A stretch of DNA of 64,000 bases from Candidatus Heimdallarchaeota archaeon (GCA_019057815.1 JAHLWR010000001.1:24001-88000); one strand, 5' to 3'; shown: positions 10,203-20,727, counted from the first letter of the stretch. Numbers and translations are program-made. Notes: generated by a model from the sequence alone, not told the origin.

Positions 10203-12923
10203 ATGAGTTTATTTCGATTGTTTTTTCTTTTGTATCGCAGATTTTTCAAACTCATATTACCATCAACAATCATAACTTTTATCATTCTTGTTTTAATGGG
10301 AAGCACAACAATAGCAATTACTATCACTTTTAATGCCAATTTTAGAGATGAATTAAATAATTTGTCTGTGAGTTTAAGTACCTCACTCCCTCAGAATAGC
10401 ATGCCGGATATTTCATTAGAGGGGCTATTTGATATTTTATCCTCAATTTCAGCTAATGATGATTCTTTAGGATATGGATTTGTTATTAGTTTTCAATTCA
10501 CGAGTCAGAATGAAACTATGAATATTCCATTCATTGGTTTAAGTGATGATTTGATCGAATTTCTTGGTTTTAATGACCAAGAAATTATTGGTTCTACAGG
10601 ATTTACAAATAAGTCTGTAAACTTGTTTGAACCTTTTCCCACTGATTCAAAAAGCTATAATATAAATATTACCAAAATCGAAGATTTAAGTACTAACAAT
10701 CTTTTTGAATATACTCAATTTATTATAGAAACCAATAATCTTCTTTCACTTAATTATACTACTAAAAGGTTCTCACATTTTCTTTTAGGCAATCTGACAG
10801 TAGTATCTGATTTAGTAAATCATTTTGATATTGATTCTCGTGAATTAGGTGCTTTTTTTCTAGAATTATTAGATAGTGGAGTATATTTAAACCGATTAAA
10901 AATTGATGAGATGGAAAATGAGATTTTTCGAAGAGAGAAAATTATTTTTCAAAGTTTAGTGGAAAAAGGATTCAACCCTGAGTTTATAATTTTCGATTCT
11001 CCTCTTAGAGTTGCTATAAACAACCTTGAAAGGAAAATGAATAAAGAGATAAGTTTAATCCAACTACTAAGCATTCCTAATCTTGTTATTGTTCTAATTC
11101 TTCTATTTACACTTGAAGTCGGAGCTTCAAAATTTATGAAAGCTGAAAGAAAAACACTTAAATCTAGGGGAATTTCTGATAAAAAAATTGTTTTTCTGTT
11201 CTTTGCCCATGAATTAATTTCAGATTTAATTGTTGTTTTTATTTCACAAGCTATTTTTTCATCCATTATATATTTACTAGGTTTACCAAAATCACTTATA
11301 TTTTCATTATTTCAGACATATGTCCTTGTTTATTTTCTGCTAACATTATTCAAATTACTTAGTTTTGCTGATATTAGTAAAGAAGATTCAAGCAAAAAAA
11401 CCAAGAAAAGAGGAAAAAAGCATTTAAGGGGAAGAAAAAAATTTTTTACAAGAAAATACTGGATCTCAGCTTCAATAATCTTCATATTTACAATAGAACT
11501 ATTCATTATTTTTGAACCTCTATTCTGGTTTCCCATTATTAGGGGAGTCATTAAAATAATTATTGATATATTGGCAGTTGCTATAGTTTCATATCTCCTA
11601 CTAACATCTATAATTTCAAATAGTGAATATGAGAAAAAAGAATTACTAAATCTTAAAAACTTACTCTTTCGTTTATATTCAAAAGGTTTAAAGAAAATTA
11701 GAATGCAATGTATTGTTACTCTCAGCCTATATACATTACTTTTTTATTTAGTAGTATTTCAAACAGCTAACCAAACTTTCAGTAATATATACAAGGATAA
11801 AGGTATGATTTGTGATTTTTATCTAGATAATAATGATCAAAGTGGGTTTAACTTTAATGAAGTAAAAAATTTAACAAAATTAATTCCTAAAATTAAGGAA
11901 ATTTGCACACTACAAGGTGGTGCAGGATATGTATTAGGAGAAGAAGAAATTATTCCTACTCAGTTATGGGCAATAAATTCATCCTTCTACTCATCAAATG
12001 ATCTAGGGTGGGAACATTTTATTGGATTTAAATCTAGCGGTTTAAGAAACACTAATTTAGAGGATCTTAGAAGTAAAAAAATTATTATTAATCAACGATT
12101 AGCAGAAAAATCTGGTTTAAGGGTTGGCGATGTTACTTCTCTTGATATAAATTTCCGTACCATATCCGAAGTTGAACTTTTACCACCTATTAGAAATTTA
12201 ACTGTTTTTGGTATTGTAGACACTTTACCTCTTCTCAGAACATTCAGTTCTACAATTCACAATTATGTTTTTATTGATATTTCATTACTTCTTGAAATAT
12301 ACTCTGAGATAGGAGTTGATGCGAAAATATCATCATTTGGAGTAAATTTAGTATTAGATGAGAATAATTCTCAAACTGACAAAAAAGCAGAAATAGATAA
12401 CGTTATAGAATCAATTCTTGGTGAACTAGAGCTGTTGAGAATAAATGTAGGTATTATAACATCTTTTTATGAACTTGCTGAAAATCAAGCAGGAACCTAT
12501 TTTACTGTTTTTGATATAATTTTTGCAGTTATTTTTCTTCCTTTGACTACTGTTATTTTCAGTCGAGCAACAATTAAAACTCTTGCTCCGTCTTTAATCC
12601 AATTGGGAACTCGAGGATATCCAGATAGGAAATTAAGAAAGAGCTATATTACTAAAGTTTATAGTTCCCTAGTGTTTAGTTCACTGATGGGACTTGTTTT
12701 AGGGTTAATAATAGGGCTAATATATGTTCGATCTTTTTTTCCGAGTCTTTTATCAGCTAATAATATTCATTTTTATAGCCAAATATCGTTATTTCTGCTT
12801 ACTATTTTTGTCGGAGGAATAGTATCTTTATTTACTATAATTCCATTTTCTGTGAAACAAATAAAAACTATTGTTAAAAACAAAGAAAGGAAGTTATTTA
12901 AGAATGAAACACATCATAGTTGA
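10203..12923 (+). CDS. ABC exporter permease, FtsX/MacB-like
   Basis: 906 aa, N-terminal TM, large extracytoplasmic domain, C-terminal TM bundle; overlaps the ATPase gene. Confidence 0.8.
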   Translation: MSLFRLFFLLYRRFFKLILPSTIITFIILVLMGSTTIAITITFNANFRDELNNLSVSLSTSLPQNSMPDISLEGLFDILSSISANDDSLGYGFVISFQFTSQNETMNIPFIGLSDDLIEFLGFNDQEIIGSTGFTNKSVNLFEPFPTDSKSYNINITKIEDLSTNNLFEYTQFIIETNNLLSLNYTTKRFSHFLLGNLTVVSDLVNHFDIDSRELGAFFLELLDSGVYLNRLKIDEMENEIFRREKIIFQSLVEKGFNPEFIIFDSPLRVAINNLERKMNKEISLIQLLSIPNLVIVLILLFTLEVGASKFMKAERKTLKSRGISDKKIVFLFFAHELISDLIVVFISQAIFSSIIYLLGLPKSLIFSLFQTYVLVYFLLTLFKLLSFADISKEDSSKKTKKRGKKHLRGRKKFFTRKYWISASIIFIFTIELFIIFEPLFWFPIIRGVIKIIIDILAVAIVSYLLLTSIISNSEYEKKELLNLKNLLFRLYSKGLKKIRMQCIVTLSLYTLLFYLVVFQTANQTFSNIYKDKGMICDFYLDNNDQSGFNFNEVKNLTKLIPKIKEICTLQGGAGYVLGEEEIIPTQLWAINSSFYSSNDLGWEHFIGFKSSGLRNTNLEDLRSKKIIINQRLAEKSGLRVGDVTSLDINFRTISEVELLPPIRNLTVFGIVDTLPLLRTFSSTIHNYVFIDISLLLEIYSEIGVDAKISSFGVNLVLDENNSQTDKKAEIDNVIESILGELELLRINVGIITSFYELAENQAGTYFTVFDIIFAVIFLPLTTVIFSRATIKTLAPSLIQLGTRGYPDRKLRKSYITKVYSSLVFSSLMGLVLGLIIGLIYVRSFFPSLLSANNIHFYSQISLFLLTIFVGGIVSLFTIIPFSVKQIKTIVKNKERKLFKNETHHS

Positions 12924-13569
12924 ATCATTATATAAAATATATAGTGGCATTGTGGAAACTGTAGCTTTAGAAAATATTAATGAAAAGTTTGAAAAAGGAG
13001 AAGTAGTTGCTATTGCAGGCCCTAGTGGGAGTGGAAAGACAAGTTTACTCACTTGCCTTGGGGGTGTTTTACGACCTACTAGTGGTAAAATACTAGTTAA
13101 TGGTGAGGATATTACTAAACTATCCGATGATGAATTAGTAACTTATAGACGCGATAAAGTTGGTTTAATCTATCAAGATTTTAATCTGATCAATCAATTT
13201 ACTATATATGAAAATGTTGCTCTTCCTTTACTTATCGCAAACAAGAAATCAGCATTTATCAAAGAGCGAGTAGATTTATTACTGGAGAGTTTAGATATTA
13301 CTCGATATAAGAAAACATATCCACCCTACCTTTCAGGAGGAGAACAACAACGTGTTGCTATTGCTGTAGCTTTAGCAAATGATCCTCAAATTATTCTCGC
13401 TGACGAACCTACTGGTAATTTGGATCTAGAATCTAGAGAAAGAATTCTTAATCTACTTATTAATAAAACTCGTGAACACCAAAAAACACTCATTATTGCA
13501 ACACATGACCCATTTATTTTAAAAAAAGTCAATCGTATTGTGCAACTTGCTAAAGCTAATGGTGAGTAA
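12904..13569 (+). CDS. ABC transporter ATPase, LolD/MacB type
   Basis: Walker A GPSGSGKTS, signature LSGGEQQRVAIA, Walker B IILADEPTGNLD; ATG at 12904 preferred over ORF start 12871. Confidence 0.93.
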   Translation: MKHIIVESLYKIYSGIVETVALENINEKFEKGEVVAIAGPSGSGKTSLLTCLGGVLRPTSGKILVNGEDITKLSDDELVTYRRDKVGLIYQDFNLINQFTIYENVALPLLIANKKSAFIKERVDLLLESLDITRYKKTYPPYLSGGEQQRVAIAVALANDPQIILADEPTGNLDLESRERILNLLINKTREHQKTLIIATHDPFILKKVNRIVQLAKANGE

Positions 13570-15909
13570 ATGGTAAAAATTGTTTTTCTTTTTTTCAAAA
13601 GAAACCCCAAATTATTTTTGAAAGTTGGTAGCTTATCTTTTTTTTTATTTTTACTCATAAGCTTTTATGCAGTTGGATATGCTAGTTTTGAAAAAATCTC
13701 CGTAAACACAAAAATTGGTGACATAGAGAATGATTTAGAAATTCAAGGTCAGATAACAGATAGCTATACTATAGACAACATCTCTTTGATATACTCTTAC
13801 AATATCAAGTGGATTGATTCCCTGAAAGATTGGAAACAGTATGTTATTTCTGACGGACTAGTTCTTATTATCAAAACATCTTTTAATGAAGACTCATTTA
13901 TAATTGGTTTAGATTTGTCTTCAAATAGTAAAAATACAAAAAGGAGGGATTTAACAAATGAAACTATTGAATTCTTTAATAATCAATTGGATATCTCTAA
14001 CTTTACAAAACAAGATTCATTACCTTTTAATCTGGATATCTTAATAAACTACAATCAATTGAATAATTCACATTTTTCAGAGTTAAATATTGATTCCAAT
14101 AATTGTAATATGGGTTATTTTGTAGATATAAGTACGAAATTAATTTCCTCTTTTAAAATGTATACAAAAATACTGAACAAAATAGAAAGTAATTTTATAG
14201 TTTTTGTTTCTCAAAATGACATTATTTCATTAAATAGATTAGAATCCTATAAGATTGAAATTGAGATAGATCTCTTTAAAGAGTCGTTTCAATCTCTAAT
14301 ACTGTTAATTACTTTTATCTCAATTTTAATATCAACATGGTTAATTGAGTTTTTTTCCAGCTTTTATTATTACCAAATTAAAGAAGCACTAGATAAATTT
14401 CAAAAAAGGGGATTGAATGACAAAAAGCAGAACAAAATAACAAAATTTCTTCCAATAGCTACTGATACAATTAGTTTTATCATATTAGAGATTTTATACT
14501 TGCTTATAAGTATTGTTTTTCATATTAATCTTATTTATGCCTACATATCAGTAGTAATGGGATATTTCTACTTGTTATATAAAAGAATTAAATTAAGTAA
14601 TTTAAATGATGAAAATTCAATAAAAATGGGTATTGTTTCATTTGTGAAATATGTTATTATTCTGTTAATTTTCTCTATTATTCTTATTCTTACAAATAAT
14701 ACTCTTTATGCACTTATTCCTCCTTTGGTTTCTTCATTTTTCTCCACAGGATCGATTATTATTCAGTATTATGTAATAACGATTTTACTTTCTGAATTCT
14801 CTCTTAAACTTAAAAAAAAGGTCAATATCAATAAGTTAACAAATAATATGTTTAAACTAATTGAAAAATCTATAATTTCAGGAAAGCAAAATTTAAAATC
14901 ATGGATTCATATAACAATTCTTGTTATATGGTCTATGTCTATCATTTTTACAAGTATTAACACCTTCACAGCTAATTATAACTTGAATCAAACGATTGAG
15001 TATCCAACAGACATAATTATAGAGGTCGAAGGTGTTTATCTTGCCAATATTTCAAAAATTGAGATACTACCAGAGGTTGAAAATATATTACCCATTTCAC
15101 ATAGCGTTGAACAATATTTTTTTAACTATGATTACTATTTAATGGATTTTTCAAAAGTAAAAATAATGTTTCCAGAATTCGTTAAGCTGTCAAAATTGAA
15201 CGATATCCAAGAAGAATACACTTATATCCACAAGACAATGGCTGAAGAATTAAATTTGAATAATAATGACCTCTTCCCAACAAAATTTGGTAAAAATCAA
15301 ACAAATATTATAGTTAATCAGCCAATTTTTGTAACAAAATATTTTCCATTAATAAAAACAATAGAAGAAAGACCTTTTGTCGTATCAAATTATCGTGCAG
15401 AGTACGAGAATCTGACTATGATAACGAAAATTATGATAAATTTTAATAATTCTTTTGATGAAGAACAAAGCCTTGAAAAAATTAAAAATATTCTTAAAAC
15501 AAATTTCCAAATACAAAAGAAAAATGTTTCTCTAGATTATAATGTACCACTAAATATATGTAAATATTTCTTCTTTGTAATCTCTTTATTTATCTGTTCT
15601 TTGAGTTTTATTCAACTCATCTCACAGCTATCACCTATTTTCAGAAAAATGAATTTACGAGGGTTAAAAAAGAGACATATTTACACTTTACTGCTCAGAC
15701 AATTTAGCTCTTATATTATAACTGCCATTATTATTGGAGTAATTTCAGCTCTCTTCTTCATTTTTGTACAAATGCAAAAAACCATTTATCACATAACTCT
15801 GTTCACCCCGATAAAAATCTATTTTGATTTCTGCTTATTAATGTTAATTTTGGTACCATTATCATACTTTGTTATCCTATATATATTTAACATGTTAAGA
15901 AAGGATTAA
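13570..15909 (+). CDS. ABC exporter permease, FtsX-like
   Basis: 779 aa, multiple TM, starts immediately after ATPase stop. Confidence 0.8.
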   Translation: MVKIVFLFFKRNPKLFLKVGSLSFFLFLLISFYAVGYASFEKISVNTKIGDIENDLEIQGQITDSYTIDNISLIYSYNIKWIDSLKDWKQYVISDGLVLIIKTSFNEDSFIIGLDLSSNSKNTKRRDLTNETIEFFNNQLDISNFTKQDSLPFNLDILINYNQLNNSHFSELNIDSNNCNMGYFVDISTKLISSFKMYTKILNKIESNFIVFVSQNDIISLNRLESYKIEIEIDLFKESFQSLILLITFISILISTWLIEFFSSFYYYQIKEALDKFQKRGLNDKKQNKITKFLPIATDTISFIILEILYLLISIVFHINLIYAYISVVMGYFYLLYKRIKLSNLNDENSIKMGIVSFVKYVIILLIFSIILILTNNTLYALIPPLVSSFFSTGSIIIQYYVITILLSEFSLKLKKKVNINKLTNNMFKLIEKSIISGKQNLKSWIHITILVIWSMSIIFTSINTFTANYNLNQTIEYPTDIIIEVEGVYLANISKIEILPEVENILPISHSVEQYFFNYDYYLMDFSKVKIMFPEFVKLSKLNDIQEEYTYIHKTMAEELNLNNNDLFPTKFGKNQTNIIVNQPIFVTKYFPLIKTIEERPFVVSNYRAEYENLTMITKIMINFNNSFDEEQSLEKIKNILKTNFQIQKKNVSLDYNVPLNICKYFFFVISLFICSLSFIQLISQLSPIFRKMNLRGLKKRHIYTLLLRQFSSYIITAIIIGVISALFFIFVQMQKTIYHITLFTPIKIYFDFCLLMLILVPLSYFVILYIFNMLRKD

Positions 15910-16397
15910 TATAAAACATTGCAAAGAGAGAGTTATTATTATTATTCAACTTTTCACATTTTATCTTTAGGGTGTATTATAGGCATAAAACGTTTACCTC
16001 CAATAACAGTGAATTTTATCACTACTTAATGAAAAGATAGAAAATATTCTCAAAAAATGGCTATTTTGCTAGTAAAACAGTGTTTGCTATTCGAGAAAAG
16101 ACACAACTTGTTATGTTGTACTAACTAGTCTAGCATTAAAAGAAATTGTTTACATTTATTAGAGACTGAATACTTGTATATGTTGATTTCTCAACTTAAT
16201 AATGGAAAAATGATGATTTTAATTTAATATTGACTTAATTCGATTTTTATAAGAAAGAAAACAAAGAAGGAATAGTTGCTATATAATCTATTTTTCGTCT
16301 TTTTTGAGAGAATAGTTTTATGAGTAGCAAAGGAACTACTACTATTAGTAGAGTAAATGTGAAATATAGATAAGTTTCATCAGTTCGGTATTCATTC

Positions 16398-16420
16398 TTT
16401 TTTCTCGCTTCAACCCCCTC
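16398..16420. repeat. Pyrimidine-rich intergenic repeat, copy 2
   Basis: ttttttctcgcttcaaccccctc, exact match to 7903-7925. Confidence 0.85.
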
Positions 16421-16447
16421 TCTTTTCTCTCTTTTTCTTCTTCAGTT

Positions 16448-16481
16448 CATCTAGTGATTTATTAGATTTATTATATCAAGA
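16448..16481. repeat. Remnant of the 5' end of the Schlafen paralogue (catctagtgatttatta...tatcaaga)
   Basis: Shares catctagtgatttatta and ttatatcaaga with 9053-9077, with an extra ~9 bp gatttatta duplication. Confidence 0.65.
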
Positions 16482-16562
16482 GCTTTTTACAACTTTCTTG
16501 AATGCTAATACAGTTGAAATAACATTTATCAGTTTAAATATCCAAATCTTAATATCAAAATA

Positions 16563-16790
16563 ATGGATATTGATAATTTCTCTGATTTTCAATTAGGAAT
16601 AATACAAACAGAAACTGAAAAAGCTTATTTTGCTACTATTATTAGGCTAACAGAAGACCCCGTCTGGATTCCTAAGAGTGTTGTTGAACGTAAGACTATG
16701 AAACTCAAAAAGTGGTTTATCGATCAATTACAAAACGAACTTAAAACCAATAAACAAACAACTTTGGCTGATTATTTTTCTACAAAGTAA
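16563..16790 (+). CDS. Small protein with C-terminal PIP-box (PCNA-interacting) motif
   Basis: 75 aa ending KTNKQTTLADYFSTK; QTTLADYF fits Q-x-x-[ILM]-x-x-[FYW]-[FYW]. Confidence 0.65.
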   Translation: MDIDNFSDFQLGIIQTETEKAYFATIIRLTEDPVWIPKSVVERKTMKLKKWFIDQLQNELKTNKQTTLADYFSTK

Positions 16791-16893
16791 TTTTGTAGGT
16801 TCATCCTCTAATCATCTGAAGATAAACTTGGTAAAAAGATGTGGTATTAACATATCGCATAATGCTATAAACTAGTATTTCTAATTATTATAC

Positions 16894-17172
16894 GTGAGCA
16901 ATTCAAGACTCAACTTTAAAAAGCCATGTGTTCAATGTAGAAATAAAACTATGACATTTTGTAAAACTTGCAGGAGATTCCTTTGTGGTAGATGTAAAAC
17001 AAAGAAACCAATTAGATTTCCTTTAAGTAAAATTCATTTTCCTTCTGGTGTATGTAAAGATTGTAAAGAACTCCTATTAATAAAATACTCATTAAATTTA
17101 GGACTTGATTTTACTTCTTTTCTTTTAAAACTACCTGAAAAAGTAGAAGAGTGGAAAAAGAGGTACCTTTAG
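16894..17172 (+). CDS. Small zinc-finger protein with FYVE-like cysteine spacing
   Basis: CVQC-x7-CKTC-x4-CGRC-x18-CKDC. Confidence 0.6.
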   Translation: MSNSRLNFKKPCVQCRNKTMTFCKTCRRFLCGRCKTKKPIRFPLSKIHFPSGVCKDCKELLLIKYSLNLGLDFTSFLLKLPEKVEEWKKRYL

Positions 17173-17327
17173 ATCTCTCTTCTAACATGAAACACGTCTG
17201 TGAATACACTTTATTGTTGTTTATGCTAACCGTACGAGATCATTTTAATCTACGAAACAAACCAAAATAACAAAAAGAAGATATTTATTCTTCCGATTAT
17301 TCGAACAAAATATCAAGAAGTGGTATA

Positions 17328-17918
17328 ATGGATATTAAAAGAAAAATAAGCAATTTATCACGAGAAATTAGTGTGAAACTTTAAGAAATAGAAGATTTAC
17401 TTGAAACAAGTTACTTAAGTAAATCTTTTATTGACATTCCTAGTGGTCCAATTTCTTACGCAGATACGCATCGTAAGAGATTTTCGTTTCTTAAATGTCC
17501 AAAATTAATAAGTAATGTCTCCTACCACCTTATGTTGAATGACCTTTTTAGTTGGATGTTGCACAAATTTAATTTGTATTCTGTAGTTGAAGAAATGTTA
17601 ATCAAAATCTCAATTGCAAATTATGGTAATATAATTGCTGCTATTGTTACTCCCATTGCCAAACGCTTTATGAAACGCAAAAAACTTGGTTTTAATCAAG
17701 CTTGTAGTATTTTGGTTCAATCTAAGATTATTTCCTCCGATTTAAAAAAAGAACTGAGATGGGTATATGATATAAGATGTAAACAACATGTTGATACACT
17801 CAATCAATGGGAATATGAAGAATATAACTTAAGCCAATATAAGAAAACTGAAGATATTTGGTACAAACTTTTGAATCAAATAAAAACAGCTTCTAATAAT
17901 GGACTTATCCCTGATTAA
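17328..17918 (+). pseudogene. ~196-codon gene interrupted by an in-frame TAA at codon 19 (17382-17384); downstream ORF 17532-17918 still open
   Basis: Same frame from ATG 17328 through 17918: MDIKRKISNLSREISVKL*EIEDLLETSYLSKSFIDIPSGPISYADTHRKRFSFLKCPKLISNVSYHLMLNDLF... Confidence 0.6.
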
Positions 17919-18035
17919 AATAAACTTTCGTTGATCTCTAATTATTTTCCGATATTATAAGTAAAGAAACATAAGCATATTTAATCCTGAAAAATATAGT
18001 TTGTGATTTTTCTTATGTTTTTCTGCGAACTATTT

Positions 18036-18085
18036 TTGTCGGAAACTGGAGAATTTTTGAGTTTTAGACCCCAGTTCTATTTTCT
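18036..18085. repeat. Dispersed 50-bp intergenic repeat, copy 2
   Basis: ttgtcggaaactggagaatttttgagttttagaccccagttctattttct; AACTGG/CCAGTT can pair. Confidence 0.9.
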
Positions 18086-18342
18086 GTGATTCTTTAAATT
18101 ATTTTTTTAACTCATCCCTTCCGTCAGTATTTTCCTTGGTGTTCTTGTCGTCATTATGAACATTTATAGTGAAAAGAAATTTTTCGTTTGAATAGGCTAT
18201 ATGATCTATTCTGATTCTTTCCTTGTTCTTGTTGAGAAAAAAGAGGAAAACTGATTTGTACTAATCCATCCTTTACTTCACCAATGTTTATAATTGATAT
18301 CTACTAACTTATTATGTTAAATTATTAAAAGAAGGACTTCAT

Positions 18343-20607
18343 ATGGACATCAAGGAATTCCTCGATAGACATCTTGGTAAAGAAGAAGTAAAATATTTAG
18401 CAAGATGTCTAGGTTTGAAACTAACTGGTAACAAAACTGAATTACTAGACAGTATAGTTACATGTGAGTATTTTGATAGAGACGATATCCCCAAAATCTT
18501 TCACAGAGACTTCTTAGATATGTTATCGAGAAAATATTCTCAACCTGTATCAGGATTAAAAGATGTGGCATGGAAAAGAATAGTAACTAAATTAAAACTT
18601 GATGGAGGAACATCAGCTTTAGAAGAGAAAATAGCAGAAGAACCTTTTGTAAAAACACAAATCCTAGATGAACCTATAGCTAAAGACAAAACTCTCACTG
18701 TAGAGAATCTAATAGTTGAAGGTGGTTATGAGGAAGCATATAATCAGATTCTTAAATTAGAAAAAAAACCTCTTAAAATTGAAGACAAAATCAAGTGTCA
18801 AATACTCAAAAGCAATGTTTTAAACAAACTAGGAAAATATGAACAATCTTTAGATCTTTCCTTAAATGTTTATGAGCAGAGTAAAAAAATCAACGACTCA
18901 ATATTAACAATGGATGCTGTTCTTAATATGTCCTATTCATTATGGAAAATAGGCAAATTTGATGATTCTTTAGCAATTATTGACAAACATGAAGATTTAG
19001 TGGAAAATCATAAACAGAAAGAACCTCATAAAGCTATAATTCAAAAAGCTACACTCTTAAGAATCAGAGGGGTTAACTTTCACGTTCTTGGAAAATTGAA
19101 TAAAGCTTTTGAATTCTATCAACAGAGTCTTGAACTATGGGAAAAATCTGATAATAAACAAGAAATTAGTTCTACTCTCAATAATCTAGGCGTACTGTGT
19201 AGAGGTAAGGGAGAATTACATAAAGCATTAGAATACTACCAGAGAAGCCTTGCAATATATGAAGAACTTAATAATGAAGATGATATAGCTACTTCATTAA
19301 ACAATATTGCTAATCTTTATCGGAATCAAGGTGATTTAGAAAGAGCCTTAGATTTTTATCGTAAAAGCCAAGCTACATGGGAAAAAATAGGTAATCAATC
19401 AAATATTGCATTATCTTTCTGTAACATAGGTGAGATATTTCTACAACAGGGGAATATAGACAATGCAATTGAATATCTCCAAAAAAGCCTTCGTCTCAGA
19501 GAGAAAGTAGGAAATAAACACGAATTAGTTTTAACTCGCTTTTATCTCATTTCTGCACTCTTAGATAATAGAAGAACTAAAGATGCACAGAAACATCTTA
19601 TCCACATCAAGGAGATTGTAGAAGGTGAAACAGATCCCTTCTTAAGTCAGATAACACGAGTATCTGAAGCTATGATTCTAAAAACAAGTACTCGTATAAG
19701 AAATAAAGCTAAAGCTGAGGAAATTTTTCAAAAAATCATAGAAGAAGACATTGTTGATTATTCAATAACTATTGTAGCTCTTCTTAATTTTGCTGAATTG
19801 CTACTTGACGAGCTAAGAATTACTGGAGACACAGAAGTACTAGCGATGCTTAAATCAATTTCTCTTAATCTTCTGGATGTATCAAAAAGGCATAATTCAT
19901 ATCTATTATTAGCAAAAACATATTGTCTTCAATCTCATTTAGCTTTAATAGATTTAGATCTAAACAGAGCACGAAGTTTGCTTACACAAGCTCAATTTAT
20001 TGCAGATGATAAAGGTATGTGGAGAATGGCAAGAAAGATTTCAAGTGAGCATGATGTTTTATTAAGCCAAACAGACAAATGGGAGGCGCTTGTAGAAAAA
20101 AATGCGCCAATGATTGAAAGGTTGGAACTTGCTCAATTGAGTAATATCATGCTAAGAATGATACAAGATGGGGAACTTACACCACCAAAATTGCTGAATG
20201 AAGAACCTGTTCTCTTACTAATATTAGCAGAAGGTGGCATGCCCTTATTTTTCAAGAACTACCATACAGAAGGACAACTTAATAGTTATCTTATAGGGGG
20301 CTTTTTATCAGCAATCAATGCATTTAGCAAAGAAACATTTTCTGTTGAAGGCTCAATTGAGAGAATAAAACACAATGAATTTACAATGCTCACAAAAAGC
20401 TTCGAACCATTTTTATTCTGTTATATCATGAAAGGACAAACTTATGCAGCCATGCAGAAATTAGAGGGGTTTGTGTATAGCATAACTTCCTCGGTTACAA
20501 TAAGTAATGAACTACTTAAATCAGTAAAAACTTCTAAAACCCTCACTCTTGAGTCATCAAAAGCTATTGAGGATATAGCTGTAAACATATTTCCAAGCAA
20601 AAGGTGA
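18343..20607 (+). CDS. SAP-like N-terminus plus tetratricopeptide-repeat protein
   Basis: 'EEVKYLARCLGLKLTGNKTELLDSIV' SAP-like; TPR units 'SSTLNNLGVLCRGKGELHKALEYYQRSLAIYEEL', 'ATSLNNIANLYRNQGDLERALDFYRKSQATWEKI'. Confidence 0.88.
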   Translation: MDIKEFLDRHLGKEEVKYLARCLGLKLTGNKTELLDSIVTCEYFDRDDIPKIFHRDFLDMLSRKYSQPVSGLKDVAWKRIVTKLKLDGGTSALEEKIAEEPFVKTQILDEPIAKDKTLTVENLIVEGGYEEAYNQILKLEKKPLKIEDKIKCQILKSNVLNKLGKYEQSLDLSLNVYEQSKKINDSILTMDAVLNMSYSLWKIGKFDDSLAIIDKHEDLVENHKQKEPHKAIIQKATLLRIRGVNFHVLGKLNKAFEFYQQSLELWEKSDNKQEISSTLNNLGVLCRGKGELHKALEYYQRSLAIYEELNNEDDIATSLNNIANLYRNQGDLERALDFYRKSQATWEKIGNQSNIALSFCNIGEIFLQQGNIDNAIEYLQKSLRLREKVGNKHELVLTRFYLISALLDNRRTKDAQKHLIHIKEIVEGETDPFLSQITRVSEAMILKTSTRIRNKAKAEEIFQKIIEEDIVDYSITIVALLNFAELLLDELRITGDTEVLAMLKSISLNLLDVSKRHNSYLLLAKTYCLQSHLALIDLDLNRARSLLTQAQFIADDKGMWRMARKISSEHDVLLSQTDKWEALVEKNAPMIERLELAQLSNIMLRMIQDGELTPPKLLNEEPVLLLILAEGGMPLFFKNYHTEGQLNSYLIGGFLSAINAFSKETFSVEGSIERIKHNEFTMLTKSFEPFLFCYIMKGQTYAAMQKLEGFVYSITSSVTISNELLKSVKTSKTLTLESSKAIEDIAVNIFPSKR

Positions 20608-20727
20608 AATATTTCTACATAAGGGGTTATTATACCAGTAATTGCAAATGGTTAGAAGTTAATTAACCATTCTCATTTTGAGAATCTTAAAACACTTTAA
20701 AATATCTGAATCAAATTCCAAGTTAGA

